Source: CAYJPK01 sp964372035
Lineage (GTDB): Bacteria > Desulfobacterota > Desulfovibrionia > Desulfovibrionales > Desulfovibrionaceae
Length of the DNA stretch: 42,397 bases
Assembly (NCBI GenBank): GCA_964372035.1
Contig: CAYJPK010000010.1
Location: 1 to 42,397 of the forward strand
Direction: 5' to 3'
Shown piece by piece: positions 33,049 to 41,010 of this stretch. The notes under the pieces were generated by a model. The model did no database searches. It saw only the letters and a program-made list of their open reading frames with translations, and was not told the DNA's origin. Both the position numbers and the translations under genes were made by a program. Positions within the stretch are counted from its first letter, which is position 1; each line of letters begins with the position of its first letter.

Positions 33049-33717
33049 CTATTTAGCCTTTGAAACAAGCCATTTATGAAATAGTAAATCTTTAGATAAT
33101 TCAGGGTGAAAAGCACAAGCAACAATATTATTTTGCTTAACAGCTAAAATTTTATCTTCGTGTTTTGCTAGTATTTTCACGTTATTTTCAATGTTTGTGA
33201 TTTGTGGTGCTCTAATGAAAATAGCTTCAAACTCAAACGCTTTATTAGCCAAATCAATATTGTCAACTTCATCATATAAATTTTCAATTAAAAGCGTAGT
33301 GCAAAAACTTTCCTGTTGTCTGCCAAAGGCATTGCGCAGTGCAGTAATATCCATAACTTTAAGGTTAGCTTGCTCTTTATGTGAAGGAATTTCTTTTGCA
33401 AGTAAAATCAAACCAGCGCAAGTTGCTAAAACTGGAATGTCTGTAGCAATAAGTTCTTTTAACTTAGGCATTAAACCTTCTTCAACAAGCAATTTTGCCA
33501 TTACAGTACTTTCGCCACCAGGTAAAACAAGCCCATGAAGGTTTTCTAAGTCCTTTGCTTGACGTACTTCAACTGCTAAAGCGCCACATTTTTCAATTGC
33601 TACGCAATGTTCAAAAAAAGCACCTTGCAAGGCTAAAACACCAATTCTAATTTGTGAATGTTCAACTCGCTTTGTATGTGCATAAGATAAATTATGCATT
33701 GCATGAATCTCAGACAT
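33049..33717 (-). CDS. pdxT: pyridoxal 5'-phosphate synthase glutaminase subunit
   Basis: Class I amidotransferase that supplies ammonia to PdxS. The nucleophile is Cys100 in VLATCAGL. PGGEST (66-71) forms the oxyanion region. The catalytic His and Glu are in AFHPELS near 205. The core starts at IRIGVLALQG; about 20 residues precede it, so the N-terminus is longer than usual. GAGGA lies just before the ATG at 33717, and no better internal start is visible. It follows pdxS by 33 bases in the same operon. Confidence 0.94.
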   Translation of the reverse strand: MSEIHAMHNLSYAHTKRVEHSQIRIGVLALQGAFFEHCVAIEKCGALAVEVRQAKDLENLHGLVLPGGESTVMAKLLVEEGLMPKLKELIATDIPVLATCAGLILLAKEIPSHKEQANLKVMDITALRNAFGRQQESFCTTLLIENLYDEVDNIDLANKAFEFEAIFIRAPQITNIENNVKILAKHEDKILAVKQNNIVACAFHPELSKDLLFHKWLVSKAK

Positions 33718-33750
33718 CTTTTCCTCAGAATTTAAATTGCAAAAAAATAA

Positions 33751-34632
33751 TTACCAACCACGATCTTGCATTCTATTTTCAGCAGAAATCGTTGATATTT
33801 CAATGCCTGTCATTGCGCAACCTAGCCCAGTAGAAATTTCAAGTAGCATGTTAGCATCTTGAAAATGTGTTACAGCTTTAACAATTGCAGCTGCTTGCTT
33901 TGCTGGATCAGAAGATTTAAAAATACCAGAACCAACGAATACACCATCACAGCCAAGCTCCATCATAAGGGCTGCATCTGCAGGAGTTGCAATTCCACCA
34001 GCTGCAAAATTCACAACTGGTAAGCGACCTTCTTTGCGAACTAACATAGCCAGTTCAAGCGGCAAAGCATTTTCTTTTGCAAAGTTAGGGACTTCATCTT
34101 CTGGCATAGAGCATAATATTCTAACTTGCTCATTGACTTTACGAATATGCTTAACAGCTTCAACAACATTGCCAGTTCCTGGTTCACCCTTAGTTCTAAT
34201 CATTGCAGAGCCTTCTGAAATACGACGTAAAGCTTCACCTAAATTTTTCGCACCACAAACAAAAGGAACTTTAAAGTTGTTTTTATTGATGTGAAAGCGA
34301 TCGTCAGCAGGAGTTAAAACCTCACTTTCATCAATATAGTCAACACCCAATGCTTCAAGAATACGAGCTTCAGTATTATGCCCAATGCGAACCTTTGCCA
34401 TAACAGGGATACTCACACAAGCCATAATGCGCTTAACAAGTTCAGGGTCAGCCATACGAGCAACTCCACCCTCTTTACGAATATCAGATGGAACACGCTC
34501 AAGCGCCATAACAGCGCATGCGCCAGCTTCTTCTGCAATTTTAGCCTGTTCTTCATTTGTAACGTCCATAATGACGCCACCTTTCAACATCTGTGCAAGC
34601 CCGCCTTTAAGGGCAAAGGTATTTTTTTCCAT
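33751..34632 (-). CDS. pdxS: pyridoxal 5'-phosphate synthase subunit PdxS
   Basis: Condenses ribose 5-phosphate, glyceraldehyde 3-phosphate and ammonia to PLP. The family is extremely conserved: GGVIMDVTNEEQA, Lys80 in MAKVRIGH, Lys near 148 in MIRTKGEPGTGN, and NFAAGGIATPADAALMM are all present. At 293 residues it is normal. The ATG at 34632 is chosen because GAGGAA is five bases before it. It is divergent from a MocR-type regulator, the arrangement found for pdxST and pdxR in other bacteria. Confidence 0.97.
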   Translation of the reverse strand: MEKNTFALKGGLAQMLKGGVIMDVTNEEQAKIAEEAGACAVMALERVPSDIRKEGGVARMADPELVKRIMACVSIPVMAKVRIGHNTEARILEALGVDYIDESEVLTPADDRFHINKNNFKVPFVCGAKNLGEALRRISEGSAMIRTKGEPGTGNVVEAVKHIRKVNEQVRILCSMPEDEVPNFAKENALPLELAMLVRKEGRLPVVNFAAGGIATPADAALMMELGCDGVFVGSGIFKSSDPAKQAAAIVKAVTHFQDANMLLEISTGLGCAMTGIEISTISAENRMQDRGW

Positions 34633-34721
34633 AATATTCCTCAACTTAAAATATTTTCAAAGCATATATATCTTTTCAGTTGAAGTTCAAATGAAAATAT
34701 AATTTATTGGTTTAATAAAAA

Positions 34722-34737
34722 ATTGTACTGGTACAAT
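34722..34737. promoter_or_regulatory. palindromic operator candidate between pdxS and the MocR-type regulator
   Basis: ATTGTAC-TG-GTACAAT is a perfect 7-2-7 inverted repeat. Related half-sites lie at 34752-34758 (ATACAAT), 34833-34839 (ATTGTAC) and 34846-34852 (ATTGTAT). MocR regulators usually bind such repeated half-sites. Confidence 0.65.
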
Positions 34738-34806
34738 AACACTGCGCATAGATACAATTATACGCTCAAAGAAAGGCATATATGCAGTGTTTTTTTAATT
34801 GATTTC

Positions 34807-34835
34807 TTGACAATGTTCGTTAGCGTTTGTAGATT
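34807..34835 (+). promoter_or_regulatory. promoter of the MocR-type regulator, leaderless
   Basis: Perfect TTGACA (34807-34812), a 17-base spacer and TAGATT (34830-34835). Transcription would start at about 34842, which is the A of the start codon. The half-site ATTGTAC at 34833-34839 overlaps the -10, consistent with autorepression. Confidence 0.7.
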
Positions 34836-34841
34836 GTACGC

Positions 34842-36200
34842 ATGAAAATTGTATCATTAATCAAAGAAGAGCAAGCAAACAATAATTTACCATTGTATCA
34901 AAATATTGTTAATGCCATTGCAAGAGGAATTAGCCGAAAAGACTTGCAAGCTGGAGAACTGCTACCAACTCATAGGGCTCTTGCACAAAAACTAGGTGTT
35001 ACTGTTGGAACTGTTAGCCGTGCTTATGGTGAAGCTACTAGACGGCAATTAATTGTTGGTATCACGGGGCGTGGTACTTTTGTGAATAGTTTTTCGCAAA
35101 ATATTGATATTTTAGATGAAAAAGAGAAAATACATGATTTAAGTTTCGTCGCGCCCTTTGAATATTTAAACCCAGAACTTGAACCTAGTCTTTTAAAGCT
35201 TTCAAAACGCAGTAACTTAGCACAATTATTAAAATACCATGAACCATGCGGGCTTCGTGAGCATCGTGAGGCTGGTGCAAAGTGGGCAAATCGTTTTGGT
35301 TTGTTGGTTGATGGTAAATCCGTATTGGTTAGTGCTGGAGCTCAGCATGCACTACTAGTCTTATTGTCTTCATTGTTTCAAGCAGGCGATAAAATTGTTG
35401 CAGAACCCTTAACTTACCCACTGCTTAAACAACTAAGTTCACGGCTTTGTTTAAATTTAATTCCAGCAAAAATGGATCAAGGCGGACTTTTGCCTGAATC
35501 CTTAGAAGCTCTTTGCAAGTCTGGTGATATTCGTGGTGTTTATTTAATGCCAACATGCCAAAGCCCAACTCTTGCCCAAATTCCAGACTACAGACGCAGA
35601 GAAATTGTTGAAATATGTAGAAAATATAATGTGTTAATTATTGAAGATGATGTATACGCTTTATCACTCGAAAAGCACCCGACACCCATATTTAACCTTG
35701 CCCCAGAACGCTCATTTTTCATAGCTTCGACAAGTGAATCTTTGAGTGGTGGCTTACGAACAGCTTATTTATGCGTTCCTGATGCATTTTATAATACAGT
35801 ATCGCAAGGAATTGGCTATACTATTTCAATGGCACCGCCACTAATGGCTGAGCTTGCAAGTATGTGGATTGAAGATGGTACTGCTGATAAGGTTTTATGG
35901 CAAAAACGAGAAGAAGCTGCCATGCGAAATGTGCTTGCAAGGCGGATACTTGATGGCTTTGCACTTGAAACAAGAAGTACTGGCTTTTTTGCTTGGTTAA
36001 AACTACCTCAACCATGGACAAATGAAAGTTTTTGCTCAAAAGCCTTAGAAAGTGGCTTAAAAGTAGCTAATAGTTCACATTTTTCACTCCCTGGCATAGT
36101 GCCTGAACCGGCAATTAGAATTTCACTTGGAGCAAATAAAAATAAAGAAGATTTGACAAGTTCATTGCAAAAAATTTCGGAAATTTTGCATGGAAGTTGA
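34842..36200 (+). CDS. MocR/PdxR-like regulator with Lys-to-Glu change at the PLP site
   Basis: GntR-type winged helix (about residues 15-80: PLYQNIVNAIARGI, GELLPTHRALAQKLGV, VGTVSRAYGEA) joined to a fold-type I aminotransferase-like domain (about 110-450). In regulators of this class PLP binds a Lys in an S-x-S-K motif. Here the stretch reads STSESLSGGLR, so the position (299) is Glu. Other cofactor residues remain (IIEDDVY near 267-272, MPTCQSPT near 236). Divergence from pdxST suggests it senses PLP status as PdxR does. No ribosome binding site is present because the promoter places the transcript start at the ATG. Confidence 0.9.
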   Translation: MKIVSLIKEEQANNNLPLYQNIVNAIARGISRKDLQAGELLPTHRALAQKLGVTVGTVSRAYGEATRRQLIVGITGRGTFVNSFSQNIDILDEKEKIHDLSFVAPFEYLNPELEPSLLKLSKRSNLAQLLKYHEPCGLREHREAGAKWANRFGLLVDGKSVLVSAGAQHALLVLLSSLFQAGDKIVAEPLTYPLLKQLSSRLCLNLIPAKMDQGGLLPESLEALCKSGDIRGVYLMPTCQSPTLAQIPDYRRREIVEICRKYNVLIIEDDVYALSLEKHPTPIFNLAPERSFFIASTSESLSGGLRTAYLCVPDAFYNTVSQGIGYTISMAPPLMAELASMWIEDGTADKVLWQKREEAAMRNVLARRILDGFALETRSTGFFAWLKLPQPWTNESFCSKALESGLKVANSSHFSLPGIVPEPAIRISLGANKNKEDLTSSLQKISEILHGS

Positions 36201-36536
36201 ATTGGTTTGAAAAACTTAACTATTTTTTGATAGCAATTTTTAATAATTAATAAATTAATTGTTGACGAATGCTTAATTTAAATTTAATAATATACTATAC
36301 GCTTATACGTTAAGTTCTTTTTTTTGCTTTAAAAAATTGATGATATAGTTGGAAGTTCTTGCTTTATTACAAATGTTTTAATGTCATATAGCTTTTTAAG
36401 TTTTTCTTTTGTTTTTCAAGTCTTATACTTTTTTTTGTGTATCGTTTTCGGTTTTTATAGTGTTTTGTTTACTGATTTATGCTTACATAGGCATGAACTT
36501 TTCATGATTTATTTTTCATTTAAAGGGGTTTTGGTT
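36201..36536. other. long T-rich leader before the radical SAM operon
   Basis: This gap has a weak terminator-like repeat near 36203-36230 and TTGACG at 36262-36267, with TAATAA 17 bases on and TATACT slightly further, a possible promoter. About 240 bases of strongly T-rich sequence follow before the start codon at 36537. The open frame from 36381 encodes only a hydrophobic run caused by the T-richness and lacks a ribosome binding site. I see no known riboswitch. Confidence 0.45.
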
Positions 36537-37466
36537 ATGGCACAAGCAGTTAATGATTTTTTACAAAATAATGATTGGTTCTTCACAACAGATGGTGAAC
36601 CACGCGGCTATATTGAATCTCAGCCGTTAAAAGAATTATGGTTTCACACAGGAACAGCATGCAATTTAAGTTGTCCTTTTTGCTTTGAAGGGGCATCTCC
36701 TGGAAATAACCGCATTGAAGCTTTGAAACTAAAAGATGCAAAATCTTTTATTGATGAGGCTCTTAGCCTTGGAGTTGAAAAGTTTTCGTTTACAGGTGGT
36801 GAGCCATTTGTAAATCCAGAAATAATAAATATTTTAGAGTATGCGCTAAAATTTAAACCTTGCCATGTTTTAACAAATGCTACAAAGCCGCTTCTTATGC
36901 GTCTTAATGAAGTAGAATATCTTCAAAGAATGCCAAATGAATTATCATTTAGGGCTAGTTTAGATTTTCCAAATCCAAAAGCCCATGATGCAAACAGAGG
37001 AAGAGGTTGTTTTGAACTCACCTTAAAGGTTCTTGCACAGCTTCACCAAATGGGCTTAAAGATTGAAGTTGCAAGGCACAGCTTGCCTGATGAAGATCTT
37101 GAAAAAGCAAATTCTGAATATTATCCATTTTTTTATGCTGTTGGATTACCAGATACTACTCCAATCATTGCTTTTTCTGATTTATTTAGACCAGGCTCAT
37201 GTCTTGATGTTCCACAAATTACAGAGAATTGCATGACAACATATAAAAACAAAGAAGAAAGAGCTGGGTTTATGTGCAGTTATAGCAAAATGATAGTTAA
37301 GAAAAATGGTGTAGCGAGTGTGTATGCTTGTACTTTAGTAGATGATGACGAAGCATATGACCTTGGTGCAAGCTTAAAAACTGCCTTAGGTGCAAAAGTA
37401 ATGCTACGCCATCATCGCTGCTATAGCTGTTTTTCCGTTGGAACATCTTGTAGTGCGAGTAATTAG
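36537..37466 (+). CDS. radical SAM enzyme with Cys-rich C-terminus (ArsS-like context)
   Basis: Binds a [4Fe-4S] cluster through Cys42, Cys46 and Cys49 (CNLSCPFC) and cleaves S-adenosylmethionine to a 5'-deoxyadenosyl radical; FTGGEPF is the SAM-binding GGE motif. Five more cysteines (247, 265, 295, 298, 305) end in CYSCFSVGTSC. This resembles the Cys-rich tail of ArsS, which joins 5'-deoxyadenosine to dimethylarsenic, although the core sequence (WFHTGTACNLSC, EGASPGNNRIEAL) is not that of classical ArsS. The ATG at 36537 has AGGGG eight bases upstream. It is the first gene of an operon whose glycosyltransferases belong to families named for arsenosugar synthesis. The product is unknown. Confidence 0.85.
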   Translation: MAQAVNDFLQNNDWFFTTDGEPRGYIESQPLKELWFHTGTACNLSCPFCFEGASPGNNRIEALKLKDAKSFIDEALSLGVEKFSFTGGEPFVNPEIINILEYALKFKPCHVLTNATKPLLMRLNEVEYLQRMPNELSFRASLDFPNPKAHDANRGRGCFELTLKVLAQLHQMGLKIEVARHSLPDEDLEKANSEYYPFFYAVGLPDTTPIIAFSDLFRPGSCLDVPQITENCMTTYKNKEERAGFMCSYSKMIVKKNGVASVYACTLVDDDEAYDLGASLKTALGAKVMLRHHRCYSCFSVGTSCSASN

Positions 37467-37552
37467 AAAATATAGTTAATATTTTTTAACTACATAGTTT
37501 TTGAGCAATTCATCTTCTATGAATGATTAATAAAATATTGCGTGGAGTTTGT

Positions 37553-38206
37553 ATGAATAAATGGCTTAAACCTATTATTGCTGTAGGTGTTCTTATCGCT
37601 TTAATCTTGGTCGCAAGGGCTTATAATCTAGATGATAAACTTGGTATCTTTAAAGAATGGGTTGCAGAACAGGGTACGCTCGGACCAATAGTTTTTATTG
37701 CTGTATATGCAGTAGCTACTGTTTTGGCAATTCCTGGATCCGCTTTAACTATTATTGCGGGTGCAATTTTTGGCTCAATAGTCGGTGTTTTATGCGTTAT
37801 TACAGGGGCAACCATTGGCGCTTGCTTGTGCTTCATCATTTCGAGATATTTTTTGCGCTCATGGGTTTATTCACTGCTAGAAAAAAATGAAAAATTTAAA
37901 AAATTAGATGATTTAACAGAAAAAAACGGTGCAATAATTGTTGCGATTACACGTCTTGTACCAATATTTCCTTTTAATCTATTAAATTATGGATTTGGAC
38001 TTACAAAAGTTCCCTTTGTTACTTATGCATTATGGTCTGCTCTTTGTATGTTGCCGGGCTCAATTTTATATGTTGTTGGAACAGATGCCATTGCAAAAAC
38101 ACTTGAACATGGCGAAATTCCATATAGCCTTATAGGCATAGTGCTTTTAATTGTTTTGCTTTTAACTGTAGCAGTCAAGCAGGCAAAGGGTAAGCTTAAG
38201 GAGTAA
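37553..38206 (+). CDS. TVP38/TMEM64 (VTT domain) membrane protein
   Basis: A 217-residue protein with about six helices and the VTT/SNARE-associated domain. Signs are the re-entrant segment LAIPGSALTIIAGAIFGSIVG, the TRLVPIFPFNLLNYGFGLTKVPF segment and the final helix pair with PGSILYVVGTDA. DedA/VTT proteins elsewhere move lipids or lipid carriers across membranes. In this operon it may handle the lipid-linked product or substrate. The ATG at 37553 is preferred because GGAG is five bases upstream; the longer frame starts ten residues earlier without one. The next gene begins three bases after its stop. Confidence 0.9.
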   Translation: MNKWLKPIIAVGVLIALILVARAYNLDDKLGIFKEWVAEQGTLGPIVFIAVYAVATVLAIPGSALTIIAGAIFGSIVGVLCVITGATIGACLCFIISRYFLRSWVYSLLEKNEKFKKLDDLTEKNGAIIVAITRLVPIFPFNLLNYGFGLTKVPFVTYALWSALCMLPGSILYVVGTDAIAKTLEHGEIPYSLIGIVLLIVLLLTVAVKQAKGKLKE

Positions 38207-38209
38207 AGC

Positions 38210-39727
38210 ATGAGTATAGAAATTTTACCAGATGATATTTATAATCAAGAGCTTATAGCAAATGTTCACCCTCAAGACTGGGTGAATCCAAAGCCTCAAG
38301 AAATGTATAATATGGTAGTCATTGGTGCAGGTACTGCAGGTCTAATCACTGCCATTGCAACGGCATCACTTGGCGGTAAAGTTGCACTAATTGAACGAGC
38401 ATTAATGGGTGGCGATTGTTTAAATGTTGGCTGTGTGCCATCAAAAAACCTTATTCGTTCCTCACGTTTGGCAGCTCAGTTTAAAACAGCTCCTTTATAT
38501 GGTTTATCGAAAGCTAGACTCGGTGCCAAAGACTTTGCAAAAGTAATGGAACGCTTACGTAAAATTAGAGCAAAGATTAGCAAGAACGATTCGGCTAAAC
38601 GCTATAGCGAATTAGGTGTAGATGTTTTTTTAGGCGAGGGTGTTTTTAGTTCTGAAAATACTATTACTGTAAATAACGAAATTACATTGAATTTTAAAAA
38701 AGCTGTAATTGCGACTGGTGCAAGAGCATTGGTTCTTGATATTCCAGGCTTAAATGAGGCAGGTGCGCTAACGAATGAAAATATTTTTAACTTAACGCAA
38801 TTGCCAAAGCGTTTAGCAGTAATTGGTGGTGGTCCAATTGGCTGTGAATTAGCACAAGCCTTTTGCCGTCTTGGCTCTGAAGTTACGATTGTGCAAAATT
38901 CACGTTTTTTACCGCTAGAAGATGAAGATGCTTCCGCCATTTTAGCTGATGTTTTTAAAGAAGAGGGCATTAAAGTTTTGCTTCACGCAAATACCTTAAA
39001 AGTTGTTAAAGATGCTGCGGGCATTAAAACAATCTATGTTGAGATTAATGGTAAGCCAACTTCTTTTGAGGCTGATGAAATTTTAATTGGAGCAGGGCGA
39101 GTTCCAAATGTAACTGGCCTTGGACTTGAAAAGGTTGGTGTTGAGTTTGATGAACGCAGAGGTATTGTCGTTGATGATAATTTACGTACGTCAAATAAAA
39201 ATATCTACGCTGCTGGCGATTGTTGTATGGCATGGAAGTTCACTCATGCGGCAGATGCAGCTGCCCAAATTGTGGTGCAAAATGCACTATTTAAGGGTAA
39301 TAAGAAATTAAGTTCTTTGATTATGCCATGGTGTACTTATACTGACCCAGAGATTGCGCATGTTGGAATGTATGAACGAGATGCAAACGCAAAGAATATA
39401 GAAGTTGATTTTTACAAATTTGATATGGAAGAAAATGACAGGGCGCTTTCAGATGGTGAAAGTCTTGGTTTTGTAAAATTTATGGTAAAAAAAGGAACTG
39501 ATAAAATTTTAGGGGCAACGATAGTTTCTAGTCATGCAGGTGAAATGATTAGTGAAATAACTACAGCAATGTATGGTGGAATTGGACTGAAAAAATTATC
39601 AAATGTAATTCATCCATATCCAACACAAGCTGATGCCATTCGTCGAGCAGCTGGTTTATACAATAAGAGCAGGTTAACGCCAATGGTTGCTAAGCTGTTG
39701 AAATGGTGGTTAAAAATAAATAGATGA
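38210..39727 (+). CDS. mercuric-reductase-like FAD/NAD(P) disulfide oxidoreductase
   Basis: Group I flavoprotein disulfide reductase of 505 residues. The FAD site is VVIGAGTAGL (36-45) and the redox-active disulfide is Cys70/Cys75 (GGDCLNVGCVPSK). The NAD(P) site is VIGGGPIGCELA (about 205) and the second FAD motif is NIYAAGDC. The C-terminal dimer domain has HPYPTQADAIRRAA. It lacks the C-terminal vicinal cysteines of true mercuric reductase and the N-terminal metal-binding domain. An odd 34-residue N-terminal extension precedes the Rossmann fold. Such genes are commonly found next to VTT-domain genes. AAGGAG precedes the ATG; the next gene overlaps as ATGA. Confidence 0.9.
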   Translation: MSIEILPDDIYNQELIANVHPQDWVNPKPQEMYNMVVIGAGTAGLITAIATASLGGKVALIERALMGGDCLNVGCVPSKNLIRSSRLAAQFKTAPLYGLSKARLGAKDFAKVMERLRKIRAKISKNDSAKRYSELGVDVFLGEGVFSSENTITVNNEITLNFKKAVIATGARALVLDIPGLNEAGALTNENIFNLTQLPKRLAVIGGGPIGCELAQAFCRLGSEVTIVQNSRFLPLEDEDASAILADVFKEEGIKVLLHANTLKVVKDAAGIKTIYVEINGKPTSFEADEILIGAGRVPNVTGLGLEKVGVEFDERRGIVVDDNLRTSNKNIYAAGDCCMAWKFTHAADAAAQIVVQNALFKGNKKLSSLIMPWCTYTDPEIAHVGMYERDANAKNIEVDFYKFDMEENDRALSDGESLGFVKFMVKKGTDKILGATIVSSHAGEMISEITTAMYGGIGLKKLSNVIHPYPTQADAIRRAAGLYNKSRLTPMVAKLLKWWLKINR

Positions 39728-41010
39728 AGAATGAAGACAAGCAGATAATTTTTTTTACTCGTTTTGCTGTTGCAGGATATGCAAAAACTCGTTTAATCCC
39801 GAGTTTGGGGGCAGAAGGTGCTGCTCAGTTACAGCGGCAGATGACAGAGTTTACATTAAATGAAGCGCTTAAAACTAAGATTCCTGTTGTAATTTATTAT
39901 ACTGGCGGCACTAAAGAAGAAATGCAAAATTGGCTTGGCAAAGAGCATGAATATATTGAACAAGCTGAAGGTGATTTAGGGCAAAAAATGTCAACGGCTT
40001 TTGAAAGAGCCTTTGCAAGTGCTAAGAAGAATGTTGTAATTATTGGGGCAGATTGTCCCTATAATAGATGTGATAATATCTTAAAAGCTTTCGAGCTTTT
40101 GTCATATAACTCTTGTGTTTTTGGTCCAGCAAGTGATGGAGGTTATTACTTGCTGGGACTTAATAAACAAACTCCTGAATTATTTTCTGACATAGCCTGG
40201 GGAAGCTCAACTGTGCTTGCACAAAGCCTTGATAAAATTAATAATTATATATTACTAACAGAGCTTCCTGACGTTGATGAAATTGAAGATGTACCTGCAA
40301 AAATTTCTGTTATTATAGTTAATTATAATGAATGTGAAATGCTAAAAAATACTATTGAACAAGCTCAAAAAGGCTTTAATATTGAGATTATTGTAGCTGA
40401 TGGTCAAAGCACAGATAAAAGTCAAGAAATAGCTAATTCACTTGGTGTCAAATTTATAATTAGCCAAAAAGGAAGAGCTACTCAGATGAATAGGGCGTCA
40501 AAAGAAGCAAGCGGTGACATTCTGCTTTTTTTGCATGCAGATAGCGAACTTTTGCCCTACTTTGATTTAGCAATTAGAAATACTTTGAAAAAAGAAAATG
40601 TAAAACTTGGGTTTTTCGATTTTGCAGTTAGTGGTGATTTTAATGGTAAGGGTTTTTTGAAAGATGGTACAAATTTAAGGGCAAAGTTTTTTAAAATGCC
40701 GTATGGTGACCAAGCTTTATTTTTAACTAAAGATACCTTTGATGAGATTGGTGGATATAGAAATGTACCCCTTTTAGAAGATGTTTTTTTAGTTAAAGAC
40801 GCTAAAAAACTTGGCAATATATCGAGCACAAATTTGGAGCTTGTAACCTCTGGTAGGCGCTGGATAAAGCATGGTTTTTGGAAAACTTTTTTAATAAATC
40901 AAGCTGTAATGTTTGCGGCATGGCGTGGTGCTGATTTAAATGAGTTAAATAAAGCTTATAGAAATGGCGCAAACCCCTTAAGCATACTTTTTATTAAAGG
41001 GAGCAAATAA
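39724..41010 (+). CDS. fused DUF2064 (TIGR04282-type) and GT2 (TIGR04283-type) glycosyltransferase
   Basis: Two enzymes in one chain. Residues 1-190 are the DUF2064 part: FTRFAVAGYAKTRLIPSLG, IIGADCP and FGPASDGGYYLLGL, a GT-A-like nucleotidyl or glycosyltransferase fold. Residues 194-428 are a GT2 glycosyltransferase: ISVIIVNYNE, VADGQSTDKS, GRATQMNRAS, FLHADSELLP (DxD-like HAD), GDQALFL, and LLEDVFL with SGRRW near the end. The two families are usually separate neighbouring genes and are named after arsenosugar biosynthesis because they occur beside ArsS. The linker is only a few residues. Start overlaps the oxidoreductase stop (ATGA) and its stop overlaps the next start (TAATG). Confidence 0.92.
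   Translation: MKNEDKQIIFFTRFAVAGYAKTRLIPSLGAEGAAQLQRQMTEFTLNEALKTKIPVVIYYTGGTKEEMQNWLGKEHEYIEQAEGDLGQKMSTAFERAFASAKKNVVIIGADCPYNRCDNILKAFELLSYNSCVFGPASDGGYYLLGLNKQTPELFSDIAWGSSTVLAQSLDKINNYILLTELPDVDEIEDVPAKISVIIVNYNECEMLKNTIEQAQKGFNIEIIVADGQSTDKSQEIANSLGVKFIISQKGRATQMNRASKEASGDILLFLHADSELLPYFDLAIRNTLKKENVKLGFFDFAVSGDFNGKGFLKDGTNLRAKFFKMPYGDQALFLTKDTFDEIGGYRNVPLLEDVFLVKDAKKLGNISSTNLELVTSGRRWIKHGFWKTFLINQAVMFAAWRGADLNELNKAYRNGANPLSILFIKGSK

Noticed and set aside
36381..36536. Hydrophobic N-terminal extension of the radical SAM frame
   Set aside because: The T-rich leader encodes Phe/Leu/Ser by chance, no ribosome binding site precedes it, and AGGGG fits the ATG at 36537, where the family sequence begins.
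38210..39727. True mercuric reductase
   Set aside because: The C-terminal vicinal cysteines and the N-terminal metal-binding domain are absent and no mer genes are nearby.
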